Below are positions 52,822 through 59,648 of a stretch of 64,000 nucleotides of DNA, one piece after another. Numbering within the stretch: position 1 is the stretch's first letter; the number at the start of each line of letters is the position of its first letter. The position numbers and the translations under genes were made by a program. The notes beneath the pieces are model-generated. The model was not told where the DNA came from, did not search any database, and saw nothing but the letters and a program-made list of their open reading frames with translations. Origin of the DNA: JAZDCJ01 sp036311985. Lineage in GTDB: Bacteria > Actinomycetota > Actinomycetes > Actinomycetales > Micrococcaceae. The stretch lies in the NCBI RefSeq assembly GCF_036311985.1, contig NZ_JAZDCJ010000015.1; one strand, written 5' to 3'.

Positions 52822-52866
52822 TGGTCTGGTCTGGTCTGGTCTGGTCTGGTCTGGTCTGGTCTGGTC
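52822..52866. repeat. nine tandem copies of TGGTC
   Basis: Nine exact copies of the pentamer TGGTC (45 bp), ending directly at the first copy of the 45-bp palindromic element. It lies 19 nt after the hypothetical gene's stop, in no credible reading frame. A pentanucleotide tract of this length is prone to slippage. Confidence 0.97.
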
Positions 52867-52911
52867 TGCAGATGATGTGGCTTCAGGGCCGCGAACCCCC
52901 CACGATCTGCA
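52867..52911. repeat. 45-bp palindromic element, copy 1
   Basis: Outer arms TGCAGAT/ATCTGCA, inner arms GTGG/CCAC, 45 bp overall. It matches copy 2 at 54015-54059 at 44 of 45 positions; the difference (C for G at 52896) breaks the GAAG half of the inner CTTC/GAAG pairing. The two copies lie in the same orientation on either side of the DUF559-like gene, 110 bp before its start and 31 bp after its stop. Confidence 0.92.
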
Positions 52912-53020
52912 AGCGAAAGAAGGCAGGCCGGGCCGATCCTCGGCGTGGCGGCCCGCGGCGGGCGCCGTCGCCTGTGGATAACCCAGATCGCGCCGGCCTC
53001 ATCCGGGCGACGATGGGTTC

Positions 53021-53983
53021 ATGTCACGACGCAAGAGCCTGCCCGACGCCGCCCAGAAGGGCATCTTCACGGCCGAAGACGCCCTTGCCGGCGGAGTCAC
53101 CCGGCATCAGTTGAGGCTGCCGGAGATGACGGTCCCCAGCCGCGGGCTCCGCATCAACTCGGCGTTCGAGTCGGATGCGCGGCAGGTCCTCGCGGTCTAC
53201 TCGACGATCACACCGGACACGTACGTGAGCCACACGAGTGCCGCCCAGGCGTGGGGCATGTGGCTCGAACGGCGCCACGAATCGACCTGCCCGGTCCACC
53301 TGACCCGGGTCGCGGGACGGGGTGCGGCACCACGGCGCAAGGGCGTCGTCGGCCACACCGCTCCCCTCACGAAGGAGGACGTCCGGAGCTTCGACGCGCT
53401 GCGCCTGACGAGCGCGGAGTGGACGTGGACCGATCTGGCCGCCCTGGGCCTGGACGTCAGGGAGCTCGTGGTCGCCGGGGACTCCCTGCTCCAAAGAGGC
53501 GATGGCCCGAACCGGCGGTCAGGGCCCCTGGGCCGGCACCCGATCTCCTCCGTCGAGCGGCTTTCCGCCGTACTCGCCCGTCGCGGACGGATCCCGGGAG
53601 CCGTCGCCGCGCGCAAGGCCCTGGCCATGATGCGTCCCGGCGTCGATTCGCGGCCGGAGTCGATCCTGCGCCAGCTCATCGTGGAGGCGGGCTATCCCGA
53701 ACCGCTCGTCAACCGACCCGTCAGCCGCCCCGGCGGAGCCACGATCCTGCCGGACCTGCAGTACAGGGAACTCCGCATCGCCATCCAGTACGAGGGTGCC
53801 CACCACTCCGAGCTGGTCCAGCTCGGAAAGGACATCAACCGGGACTTCGCCTACGAATCCCTGGGCTGGATCGTCGTGCGGGCCGACAAGGCCATCTTCA
53901 CCGCCAACGGCCGCGCGAGGTTCCTGGACCGGCTCGAGCACGCCTTCGAAAAGCGCCGGCAGATCTCGGGCGAGTCCGCCTGA
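53021..53983 (+). CDS. AbiEi-like/DUF559 fusion protein, putative nuclease-fold
   Basis: 320 residues. The N-terminus (KGIFTAEDALAGGVTRHQLR) resembles the winged-helix start of AbiEi-type antitoxin proteins, with a following VSHTSAAQAWGMWL block; the C-terminal ~120 residues look like DUF559/Vsr-type endonuclease fold: Glu213 in SRPESILRQLI, Asp245 in ILPDLQY, then LRIAIQYEGAHH, and a late strand LGWIVVRADKAIF. In related proteins the segment usually reads I-E-Y-D-G; here Gln256 and Glu258 stand there, so catalysis may be altered. It stands alone, flanked by both copies of the palindromic element. Actinobacteria carry many such genes; their role is unsettled (defence or toxin-antitoxin suggested by family). 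Confidence 0.7.
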   Translation: MSRRKSLPDAAQKGIFTAEDALAGGVTRHQLRLPEMTVPSRGLRINSAFESDARQVLAVYSTITPDTYVSHTSAAQAWGMWLERRHESTCPVHLTRVAGRGAAPRRKGVVGHTAPLTKEDVRSFDALRLTSAEWTWTDLAALGLDVRELVVAGDSLLQRGDGPNRRSGPLGRHPISSVERLSAVLARRGRIPGAVAARKALAMMRPGVDSRPESILRQLIVEAGYPEPLVNRPVSRPGGATILPDLQYRELRIAIQYEGAHHSELVQLGKDINRDFAYESLGWIVVRADKAIFTANGRARFLDRLEHAFEKRRQISGESA

Positions 53984-54014
53984 ACCCTCGCAGGCGGTCT
54001 CCCCGAGTCTGCCC

Positions 54015-54059
54015 TGCAGATGATGTGGCTTCAGGGCCGCGAAGCCCCCACGATCTGCA
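54015..54059. repeat. 45-bp palindromic element, copy 2
   Basis: TGCAGAT at the left, ATCTGCA at the right, with inner GTGG/CCAC and CTTC/GAAG pairing around an 8-nt loop. One mismatch to copy 1. Its right half is repeated again as part of the 42-bp direct repeat. Confidence 0.92.
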
Positions 54060-54084
54060 TTCCAGACCAGGGCAAAGCGTCGAC
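54043..54084. repeat. 42-bp direct repeat, unit 1
   Basis: Begins inside the right half of palindrome copy 2 and extends through a TCCAGACCAGGGC segment to GTCGAC. Matches unit 2 at all but two positions. Confidence 0.95.
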
Positions 54085-54094
54085 ACCCAGAACC

Positions 54095-54136
54095 AGCCCC
54101 CACGATCTGCATTCCAGACCAGGGCGATGCGTCGAC
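54095..54136. repeat. 42-bp direct repeat, unit 2
   Basis: Second unit, offset by 52 bp, with two substitutions. It carries only the right arm of the palindromic element, so it looks like a partial copy or a half-site. It contains CCAGACCA, the reverse complement of the TGGTCTGG found in the pentamer array. Confidence 0.95.
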
Positions 54137-54168
54137 GCTCCGAACCAGGCGTAAGGGATCCCGGGCGT

Positions 54169-55125
54169 CTACCGCCCGGCCAGCAGCCGGTCCCCCTCGT
54201 GGACCAGGTTCTCCGGCGTGCGCCCCTGCGCCAGCGCCGCGATCTGGCGCTTGAGCAGGGCCGTGATGCGCGGCGGAAAGGCGTCCGTGTTGCCGCCGTT
54301 GTGCGGCGTGATGAACGCTCCCGGAAGGGTCCACAGCGGGTGGTCCTCCGGCAGCGGTTCCGGATCCACGACGTCGAGGGCGCACTTCAGGCGCCCCGAG
54401 GCGACCTCCGCGGTGAGGGCGTCGGTGTCGACGACGGGGCCGCGGGCCACGTTGACCACGAGCGCGCCGTCGGGCAGCCGCGCGAGCAGGGCGGCGTCGA
54501 CGAGGTGGTGCGTCGAGTCGTCCAGCGGAACGATCAGGACCAGGACCTCGAGCCCGCCGGCGAGCTCCGGGAGCTCGTCGATGCCGTGGATCCGGCCGTG
54601 GCCGTCCTCGCGCGCGCCGCGGCCGATCCGCACGAGGTCCACCTCGAACGGCTCCAGGCGGCGGCGGATCTCCTCGCCGATGCCGCCGACGCCCACGATG
54701 CCGACCCTGCGGTCGGCGAGACCGCGCCACCGGGCGGGCGCCCAGCGGCGCGCATGCTGGTCCCGGGCCGCCTCGTCGAGCCCGCGCAGGGAGGACAGGG
54801 CCAGGCCGACCGCGAGCTCCGCCGTCGCCGCGGCGTGCACCCCGGCGGCCGAGGCCACGGCGACGTGCCCTCCCACGCGCTCCGCCACGCCGTCGTACCC
54901 CGTGGACTGGGTCTGCACGATCCGCACGTTCGGGGCCCTGCGCACGGCGGAGAAGGAGCCTCCGGACATGATGTACGGAAGCACCACCGCCTCGATCTCC
55001 TCCAGGTCCACGCCGACCGGGTCGCCGTCGAGGTCCCAGACGCCCGCACGCACCCCCTCGGGCAGGGGCGAGCAGGCCTCGAGCAGCGCGGAATCGGGGA
55101 AGGTGAAGACGGTGACGGGTTCCAT
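54169..55125 (-). CDS. D-2-hydroxyacid dehydrogenase (NAD+-dependent)
   Basis: 318 residues from the ATG at 55125; the longer frame reaches into the tRNA-Lys promoter. NAD motif VGIVGVGGIGEEIRRRLEPF, catalytic Arg in VVNVARGPVVDTDALTAEVA, Glu in LDVVDPEPLPEDHPLW, His in ITPHNGGNTDAFPPRI. The N-terminal part is short and lacks ACT or allosteric domains, unlike SerA. It acts on an unidentified 2-keto/2-hydroxy acid, possibly glyoxylate/hydroxypyruvate. Monocistronic. Confidence 0.9.
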   Translation of the reverse strand: MEPVTVFTFPDSALLEACSPLPEGVRAGVWDLDGDPVGVDLEEIEAVVLPYIMSGGSFSAVRRAPNVRIVQTQSTGYDGVAERVGGHVAVASAAGVHAAATAELAVGLALSSLRGLDEAARDQHARRWAPARWRGLADRRVGIVGVGGIGEEIRRRLEPFEVDLVRIGRGAREDGHGRIHGIDELPELAGGLEVLVLIVPLDDSTHHLVDAALLARLPDGALVVNVARGPVVDTDALTAEVASGRLKCALDVVDPEPLPEDHPLWTLPGAFITPHNGGNTDAFPPRITALLKRQIAALAQGRTPENLVHEGDRLLAGR

Positions 55126-55192
55126 GCAAGCCAGCCTAGGCCCGGCCACGGCACGCGCGCAGGTGACGTCGATCTCATTGCCCCGTTCCGTT

Positions 55193-55221
55193 TTGCATCG
55201 GGCGGGGAGCGCTGGTAGTGT
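55193..55221 (+). promoter_or_regulatory. promoter of tRNA-Lys
   Basis: TTGCAT, 17-nt spacer, TAGTGT, about 55 nt before the tRNA. Among the best housekeeping-type promoters in the window. Confidence 0.75.
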
Positions 55222-55275
55222 CTTATCCCGTTGCAGACGCGGTCGGTCGGAAACGAACCAGCCGCCCAGCATGAT

Positions 55276-55351
55276 GCACCTCTAGCTCAATTGGCAGAGC
55301 AATTGACTCTTAATCAATGGGTTCCGGGTTCAAGTCCCGGGGGGTGCACCA
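55276..55351 (+). tRNA. tRNA-Lys (anticodon CTT)
   Basis: 73-nt body plus encoded CCA (55349-55351). Acceptor GCACCTC pairs with GGGGTGC (one T-G), anticodon stem ATTGA/TCAAT with loop CTCTTAA giving CTT (reads AAG), T-stem CCGGG/CCCGG. Unlike the other tRNAs here it encodes the CCA end. Confidence 0.97.
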
Positions 55352-55356
55352 GCCCG

Positions 55357-55387
55357 AAGGAGGCCGGCCGAACAGGCCGGCCTCCTT
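55357..55387 (+). terminator. terminator after tRNA-Lys
   Basis: Perfect 13-bp stem (55357-55369 and 55375-55387) with a 5-nt loop, 6 nt beyond the CCA end. Confidence 0.85.
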
Positions 55388-55429
55388 CTGCATCTGCACC
55401 CGAAACGCACGCGAACGTAAGGACCGACG

Positions 55430-55915
55430 ATGACGCAGACCGCCGCCCGCCTGACCACCGGGGACCGCGCCCCGGCCTTCGCCCTGCCGGACTCCGAAGG
55501 CGCCACGCACACCCTCGACTCGTTCGCCGGCCGCAAGACCGTCCTCTACTTCTACCCCGCGGCCTCGACCCCGGCCTGCACGCAGCAGGCCTGCGACTTC
55601 AACGACACCCTCGGCTCCCTGGCCGCGGCCGGTTACCGGGTCGTCGGCCTCTCCCCCGACACCCCGGAGAAGCTCAAGGCCTTCGCCCGGAACCAGGACC
55701 TCGGCTTCACCCTGCTCGCCGACGAGGACCACGCCGTGGCCCTCGCCTACGGCGCGTGGGGCGAGAAGAAGAACTACGGCCGCACCTACGAGGGACTCAT
55801 CCGCTCCACGATCGTCGTCGACGAGCACGGCGTCGTCGAACTGGCGCAATACAACGTCCGGGCCAAGGGACACGTCGCCAAGCTCCACCGCGACCTCGGG
55901 CTCGCCTCGGCCTGA
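55430..55915 (+). CDS. bcp: thiol peroxidase of the PrxQ/Bcp type
   Basis: 161 residues. Peroxiredoxin fold: GDRAPAFALPDSEGATHTL, then FYPAASTPACTQQACDFND with the peroxidatic Cys50 in P-x3-T-x2-C and the resolving Cys55 five residues later, the atypical 2-Cys PrxQ arrangement. It reduces peroxides with thioredoxin as electron donor. Placed between two tRNA genes on the same strand. Confidence 0.95.
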   Translation: MTQTAARLTTGDRAPAFALPDSEGATHTLDSFAGRKTVLYFYPAASTPACTQQACDFNDTLGSLAAAGYRVVGLSPDTPEKLKAFARNQDLGFTLLADEDHAVALAYGAWGEKKNYGRTYEGLIRSTIVVDEHGVVELAQYNVRAKGHVAKLHRDLGLASA

Positions 55916-55937
55916 CCGGCCGCGCAGGGCCGTCGGC

Positions 55938-55943
55938 TACACT
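55938..55943 (+). promoter_or_regulatory. -10 box upstream of tRNA-Leu
   Basis: TACACT, 30 nt before the tRNA 5' end. No convincing -35 at normal spacing, so confidence is limited. Confidence 0.45.
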
Positions 55944-55972
55944 GAACGGGGCTTCGCGCAAGCCCGGTCCGC

Positions 55973-56054
55973 GCGAGCGTGGCGAAATTGGCAGACGCGC
56001 TGGATTTAGGTTCCAGTGTCTTCGGACGTGGGGGTTCAAGTCCCCCCGCTCGCA
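55973..56054 (+). tRNA. tRNA-Leu (anticodon TAG)
   Basis: 82 nt with the long variable arm of class II tRNAs. Acceptor GCGAGCG/CGCTCGC, discriminator A, anticodon stem CTGGA/TCCAG with loop TTTAGGT giving TAG (reads CUA/CUN). CCA not encoded. Confidence 0.96.
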
Positions 56055-56082
56055 CTTCTGCGCGGCCGCACCGGACGCGCCG

Positions 56083-56117
56083 CGCGGGGCCCCGTGGATC
56101 TTCCGCGGGGCCCCGTG
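56083..56117 (+). terminator. GC-rich hairpin after tRNA-Leu
   Basis: Two copies of CGCGGGGCCCCGTG (56083-56096 and 56104-56117) separated by 7 nt; each is internally self-complementary (GGGGCCCC), and together they form a long imperfect hairpin (GGGGCCCCGTGG with CC-G-CGGGGCCCC). Likely ends tRNA-Leu transcription. No T-run. Confidence 0.5.
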
Positions 56118-56178
56118 CGTTGCACCAGGCACACCCCCGACCGCCGGGCCGTGCAGGCCCCGACCCCAAGGAGCACGC

Positions 56179-57978
56179 GTGGAGCGCAGCGCCGGACACG
56201 ACGACGCACGCCTCGTGCGGCCCCGCCTTCTGGGACGCCGCGGCTTCCTGGGACTCGGCGCGGTGGCGGCCGCGGCCCTCGCCGGCTGCACCCCCGGCAC
56301 CGTCGGGACCCCGGCCACCACTCCCGGTCCCACGGGGGATCCCGAGCCGCTCGTCTTCCGCTTCGGCACGGCCGCGGCGCCCGAGACCCTCGACCCCGCG
56401 CTCGCGGTCGACAACGAGTCGTTCCGCATCACGCGCCAGGTCTTCGAGACCCTCGTCGGCGTCGACCCCAACACCGGGGCGCCGACGCCCGCCCTGGCCA
56501 CGGGCTGGACCGTCTCCGACGACGGCCTGCGCTACCGCTTCACGCTGCGCCAGGGCGTCCTCTTCCACGACGGCACCGCGTTCGACGCCGAGGCCTGCGT
56601 CGCCAACTTCCAGCGCTGGGCCTCCCTCCCGCCCGAGCTCGGGGCCCGCCCGGGACAGGCGTTCGACTCCGTCTTCCACCACCACCCGCAGCCCCCGGCC
56701 CCCGTCGTCGCCGACACCGGCGGCCAGGACACCCTGGCCGACCGGGCGGAGGCCCTCGAAGACGCCGAGGTCGAGGGCATCGTCGGGGAGGTCCTGGACG
56801 GGGCGAGCTACTTCGCCGGCTGCACCGCCGTGGACCCCATGACGTTCGAGCTGCGGCTCCGCGCCCCGCTGACCGGCCTGATCGAGGCCCTGACGATGGC
56901 CGGCTTCGGCATCGCCTCCCCCCGGGCGCTCGAGGAGCTCGCGGCCGACGAGGTCGAGCTCGACGAGAACGGCGCGCCCCGTTCCGCCTTCGGCGCGGCA
57001 CCCGTCGGCACGGGCCCGTTCGCGTTCGCCCAGGTCGACGGCGACCGCGTCGTGCTCGAGTCCTTCGACGGCCACTGGCAGGACCGCGGCCAGGTGGACA
57101 CGGTCGAGTTCGGCGTGCTGCGCGATGCCGGATCCCGCTTGCGCTCGCTGCGCCGCGGCGACATCGACGGCTACGACATGGTCACCCTCGACGAGCTGCG
57201 CGAGCTCGTCCGCGGCGGCCAGCAGCTGTTGCAGCGCGATCCGTTCTCCGTCTTCTTCCTCGGCATGAACCAGCAGAACGCCGTCCTGGCCGATGTCTCG
57301 GTCCGCCAGGCCGTGGCGCACGCCGTGGACCGGCAGCGGCTGATCGAGCGCTTCTTCATCTCCGGCACCAAGGAGGCGCGGAGCTTCCTGCCGCCGAGCC
57401 TCGGGGTGCCGAGCCCGGAGGGCTACTACGGCTACAACCCGGACGCGGCACGCGAGCTGCTGGCCGAGGCGGGGTACGACGGCGAACCGGTCCCCTTCAC
57501 GTACCCGCTCGGCATCACGCGGGCGTACCTCCCCCTGCCCGAGCGGATCTACGCGGAACTGAGCCGCCAGCTCTCCGCCGTCGGAATCACGATCCGACCG
57601 GTCCCCGTGCCCTGGTCCGAGGGCTACCTCCAGCAGGTCCTCGGCGGCGAGCAGCCGGGCTTCAACCTCCTGGGCTGGTCCGGTTCCTACCGCGACCCGG
57701 ACCACTTCCTCAGCTCGATCTTCGGCGCCTCGGCCCGCCAGTTCGGCTACGCGCCCACCGCGCTGCGCACGCAGATCACGACGGCGCGTTCCATGGCCCC
57801 GGGCGACGAGCGGACGGAGGCCTACCGGGCGATCGGCGAGCTGCTGGCCGCGGACCTGCCGGCCCTGCCGATCGCCTACCCGATCTCCGCCGTCGCCGTC
57901 GGCCAGTCCGTGACGAGCTATCCCTCGAGCCCCGTCCTCGACGAGGTGTTCGACCGCGTGAACGTCGTCACGGACTGA
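56179..57978 (+). CDS. ABC transporter substrate-binding lipoprotein, SBP_bac_5 (peptide/nickel) family
   Basis: 599 residues. The GTG at 56179 has AAGGAG 5 nt upstream; the frame is open upstream only as tRNA and intergenic sequence. The N-terminus has a twin-arginine (Arg20-Arg21, GRRGFLGLG) followed by lipobox LAGC (Cys37), a Tat lipoprotein. Family 5 motifs: ETLDPALAVDNESFRITRQV, YRFTLRQGVLFHDGTAFDAE, PVGTGPFAF and VRQAVAHAVDRQRLIERFF. It binds oligopeptides or a similar ligand outside the membrane. No permease or ATPase is adjacent, so it is an orphan SBP. Confidence 0.92.
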   Translation: MERSAGHDDARLVRPRLLGRRGFLGLGAVAAAALAGCTPGTVGTPATTPGPTGDPEPLVFRFGTAAAPETLDPALAVDNESFRITRQVFETLVGVDPNTGAPTPALATGWTVSDDGLRYRFTLRQGVLFHDGTAFDAEACVANFQRWASLPPELGARPGQAFDSVFHHHPQPPAPVVADTGGQDTLADRAEALEDAEVEGIVGEVLDGASYFAGCTAVDPMTFELRLRAPLTGLIEALTMAGFGIASPRALEELAADEVELDENGAPRSAFGAAPVGTGPFAFAQVDGDRVVLESFDGHWQDRGQVDTVEFGVLRDAGSRLRSLRRGDIDGYDMVTLDELRELVRGGQQLLQRDPFSVFFLGMNQQNAVLADVSVRQAVAHAVDRQRLIERFFISGTKEARSFLPPSLGVPSPEGYYGYNPDAARELLAEAGYDGEPVPFTYPLGITRAYLPLPERIYAELSRQLSAVGITIRPVPVPWSEGYLQQVLGGEQPGFNLLGWSGSYRDPDHFLSSIFGASARQFGYAPTALRTQITTARSMAPGDERTEAYRAIGELLAADLPALPIAYPISAVAVGQSVTSYPSSPVLDEVFDRVNVVTD

Positions 57979-57998
57979 CGCCCCGGGCCGGCGGGGAT

Positions 57999-58028
57999 TT
58001 CATCCGCCTCGAGGCGCCGCGCTAACCT
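57999..58028 (+). promoter_or_regulatory. mqo promoter with palindrome in the spacer
   Basis: TTCATC (57999-58004), 18-nt spacer, TAACCT (58023-58028). The spacer begins with a perfect 12-bp palindrome CGCCTCGAGGCG (58005-58016), a possible operator. Prediction only. Confidence 0.4.
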
Positions 58029-58069
58029 TGGCGTAAGCCACCCAGATCGTCCGATGATGGAGAATGCCT

Positions 58070-59551
58070 GTGTCCGCGACCACCCCCACCCAGAACCTCG
58101 ACGTCGCGCTGATCGGCGGGGGCATCATGAGCGCCACGCTCGGCGCGCTCATCAAGCAGCTCGAGCCCGGGTGGACCATGGGATTGTTCGAGAACCTGGA
58201 CCAGGCCGGGCTCGAGTCCTCCGGCCCGTGGAACAACGCCGGGACCGGGCACTCCGCGCTCTGCGAGCTGAACTACACGCCGGCCGCCAAGGACGGCAGC
58301 GTCGACCCCGCGAAGGCCGTCGGCATCAACGAGCAGTACCAGGTCTCCCGCCAGTTCTACGCCTACCTCGTCGAGCAGGGCCACGTCGGCGCGCCCGAGT
58401 CCTTCATCAACCCGCTCCCCCACATGAGCTTCGTCCTCGGCGACGCGCACGCCGACTACCTGCGCACCCGCTACGAGGCCCTCAAGGCGCAGCCCCTGTT
58501 CGAGGCCATCGAGCACACCGAGGACCTCGGCACCATCGGCGAGTGGGCGCCGCTCGTGGCCGAGGGCCGCGACGGCGCACACCGCGTCGCGGCGTCGCGC
58601 GTCGCGGGCGGCACCGACGTCGATTTCGGCTCGCTCACCCGCCAGCTGACCTCCCACCTCGGCTCCGCCGGCACCGAGCTGCACTTCGGGCACCGCGTCA
58701 CGCGCCTCGAGCGCTCGGGCGGCGGCTGGACCCTGACGGTGAAGAACAACGCGACGGGGCAAAAGCACACCGTGCACGCCAAGTTCGTGTTCGTGGGTGC
58801 CGGCGGCGGGGCCCTGCACCTGCTCCAGCTCTCCGGCATCCCGGAGATCAAGGGCTTCGGCGGCTTCCCCGTCTCCGGCCAGTTCCTGCGCAACACCAAC
58901 GACGCGACGATCGCCCGCCACCACGCCAAGGTCTACGGCCAGGCCTCGGTCGGCGCCCCGCCGATGTCCGTGCCGCACCTCGACACCCGCTTCGTGGACG
59001 GCAAGCGCTCCCTGATGTTCGGCCCGTACGCCGGGTTCTCGACGAACTTCCTCAAGACGGGCTCCTTCTGGGACCTTCCGCGCTCGCTGCGCCTGCACAA
59101 CCTGCTCTCGATGCTCGCCGTCGGCAAGGACAACCTGGACCTCACGGCCTACCTGGTCAAGGAGGTGCTGAAGTCCCGCGGCAAGAAGGACGAGGCGCTG
59201 CGCGAGTACTTCCCGGGCGCCGTCTCCGGCGAGTGGGAGCTCATCACCGCCGGCCAGCGCGTCCAGGTGATCAAGAAGGATCCCCGGAAGGGCGGCGTCC
59301 TGCAGTTCGGCACCGAGGTCATCACGAGCGCCGACGGGACGATTTCCGGCCTGCTCGGCGCCTCCCCGGGCGCCTCCACCGCGGCCCCGATCATGATCGA
59401 GGTCCTGCGCCGCTGCTTCCCCGCCCAGTTCGGCGGCTGGGAGTCCAAGCTCACCGAGATCATCCCGAGCCACGGCACGCGGCTCAACGAGAACCCGGCG
59501 CTCCTGGCCGAGGTCACGGCCGCGACCGACTCCACCCTCAAGCTCGCCTGA
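58070..59551 (+). CDS. mqo: malate:quinone oxidoreductase
   Basis: 493 residues from a GTG at 58070, which has GGAG at 7 nt; an ATG two codons earlier (58064) is only 1 nt from GGAG and less likely. FAD motif DVALIGGGIMSATLGALIKQ; GPWNNAGTGHSALCELNYTP is the Mqo signature; VFVGAGGGALHLLQLSGIPE, FPVSGQFLRN and the C-terminal HGTRLNENPALLAEV agree. A peripheral membrane flavoprotein oxidising malate to oxaloacetate and reducing quinone, replacing or adding to NAD malate dehydrogenase in the TCA cycle. Confidence 0.97.
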   Translation: MSATTPTQNLDVALIGGGIMSATLGALIKQLEPGWTMGLFENLDQAGLESSGPWNNAGTGHSALCELNYTPAAKDGSVDPAKAVGINEQYQVSRQFYAYLVEQGHVGAPESFINPLPHMSFVLGDAHADYLRTRYEALKAQPLFEAIEHTEDLGTIGEWAPLVAEGRDGAHRVAASRVAGGTDVDFGSLTRQLTSHLGSAGTELHFGHRVTRLERSGGGWTLTVKNNATGQKHTVHAKFVFVGAGGGALHLLQLSGIPEIKGFGGFPVSGQFLRNTNDATIARHHAKVYGQASVGAPPMSVPHLDTRFVDGKRSLMFGPYAGFSTNFLKTGSFWDLPRSLRLHNLLSMLAVGKDNLDLTAYLVKEVLKSRGKKDEALREYFPGAVSGEWELITAGQRVQVIKKDPRKGGVLQFGTEVITSADGTISGLLGASPGASTAAPIMIEVLRRCFPAQFGGWESKLTEIIPSHGTRLNENPALLAEVTAATDSTLKLA

Positions 59552-59563
59552 CGCCTCGGGCGG

Positions 59564-59606
59564 GCGTCCGGCACCGGCCGGACCGGAGCGGCCGCCCGCC
59601 GGACGC
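59564..59606 (+). terminator. possible terminator after mqo
   Basis: Nine-base arms GCGTCCGGC (59564-59572) and GCCGGACGC (59598-59606), with further GC pairing in the loop. No T-run. Confidence 0.45.
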
Positions 59607-59648
59607 GCCGGCACCGGGACCGCGACGGGTCCGATCCGAAGGAGCACC

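Noticed and set aside
52822..52866. TGGTC array as a CRISPR or a coding repeat
   Set aside because: Units are 5 bp without spacers, and no credible gene reads through them; no cas gene is present.
53021..53983. Complete type IV toxin-antitoxin pair (AbiEi/AbiEii)
   Set aside because: Only the AbiEi-like N-terminal fold is present, fused to a nuclease-like domain; no AbiEii nucleotidyltransferase gene is adjacent.
55231..56178. Upstream extension of the solute-binding protein gene through tRNA-Lys, bcp and tRNA-Leu
   Set aside because: It crosses two tRNAs and a gene in another frame; the GTG at 56179 has a strong ribosome site and begins a proper Tat lipoprotein signal.
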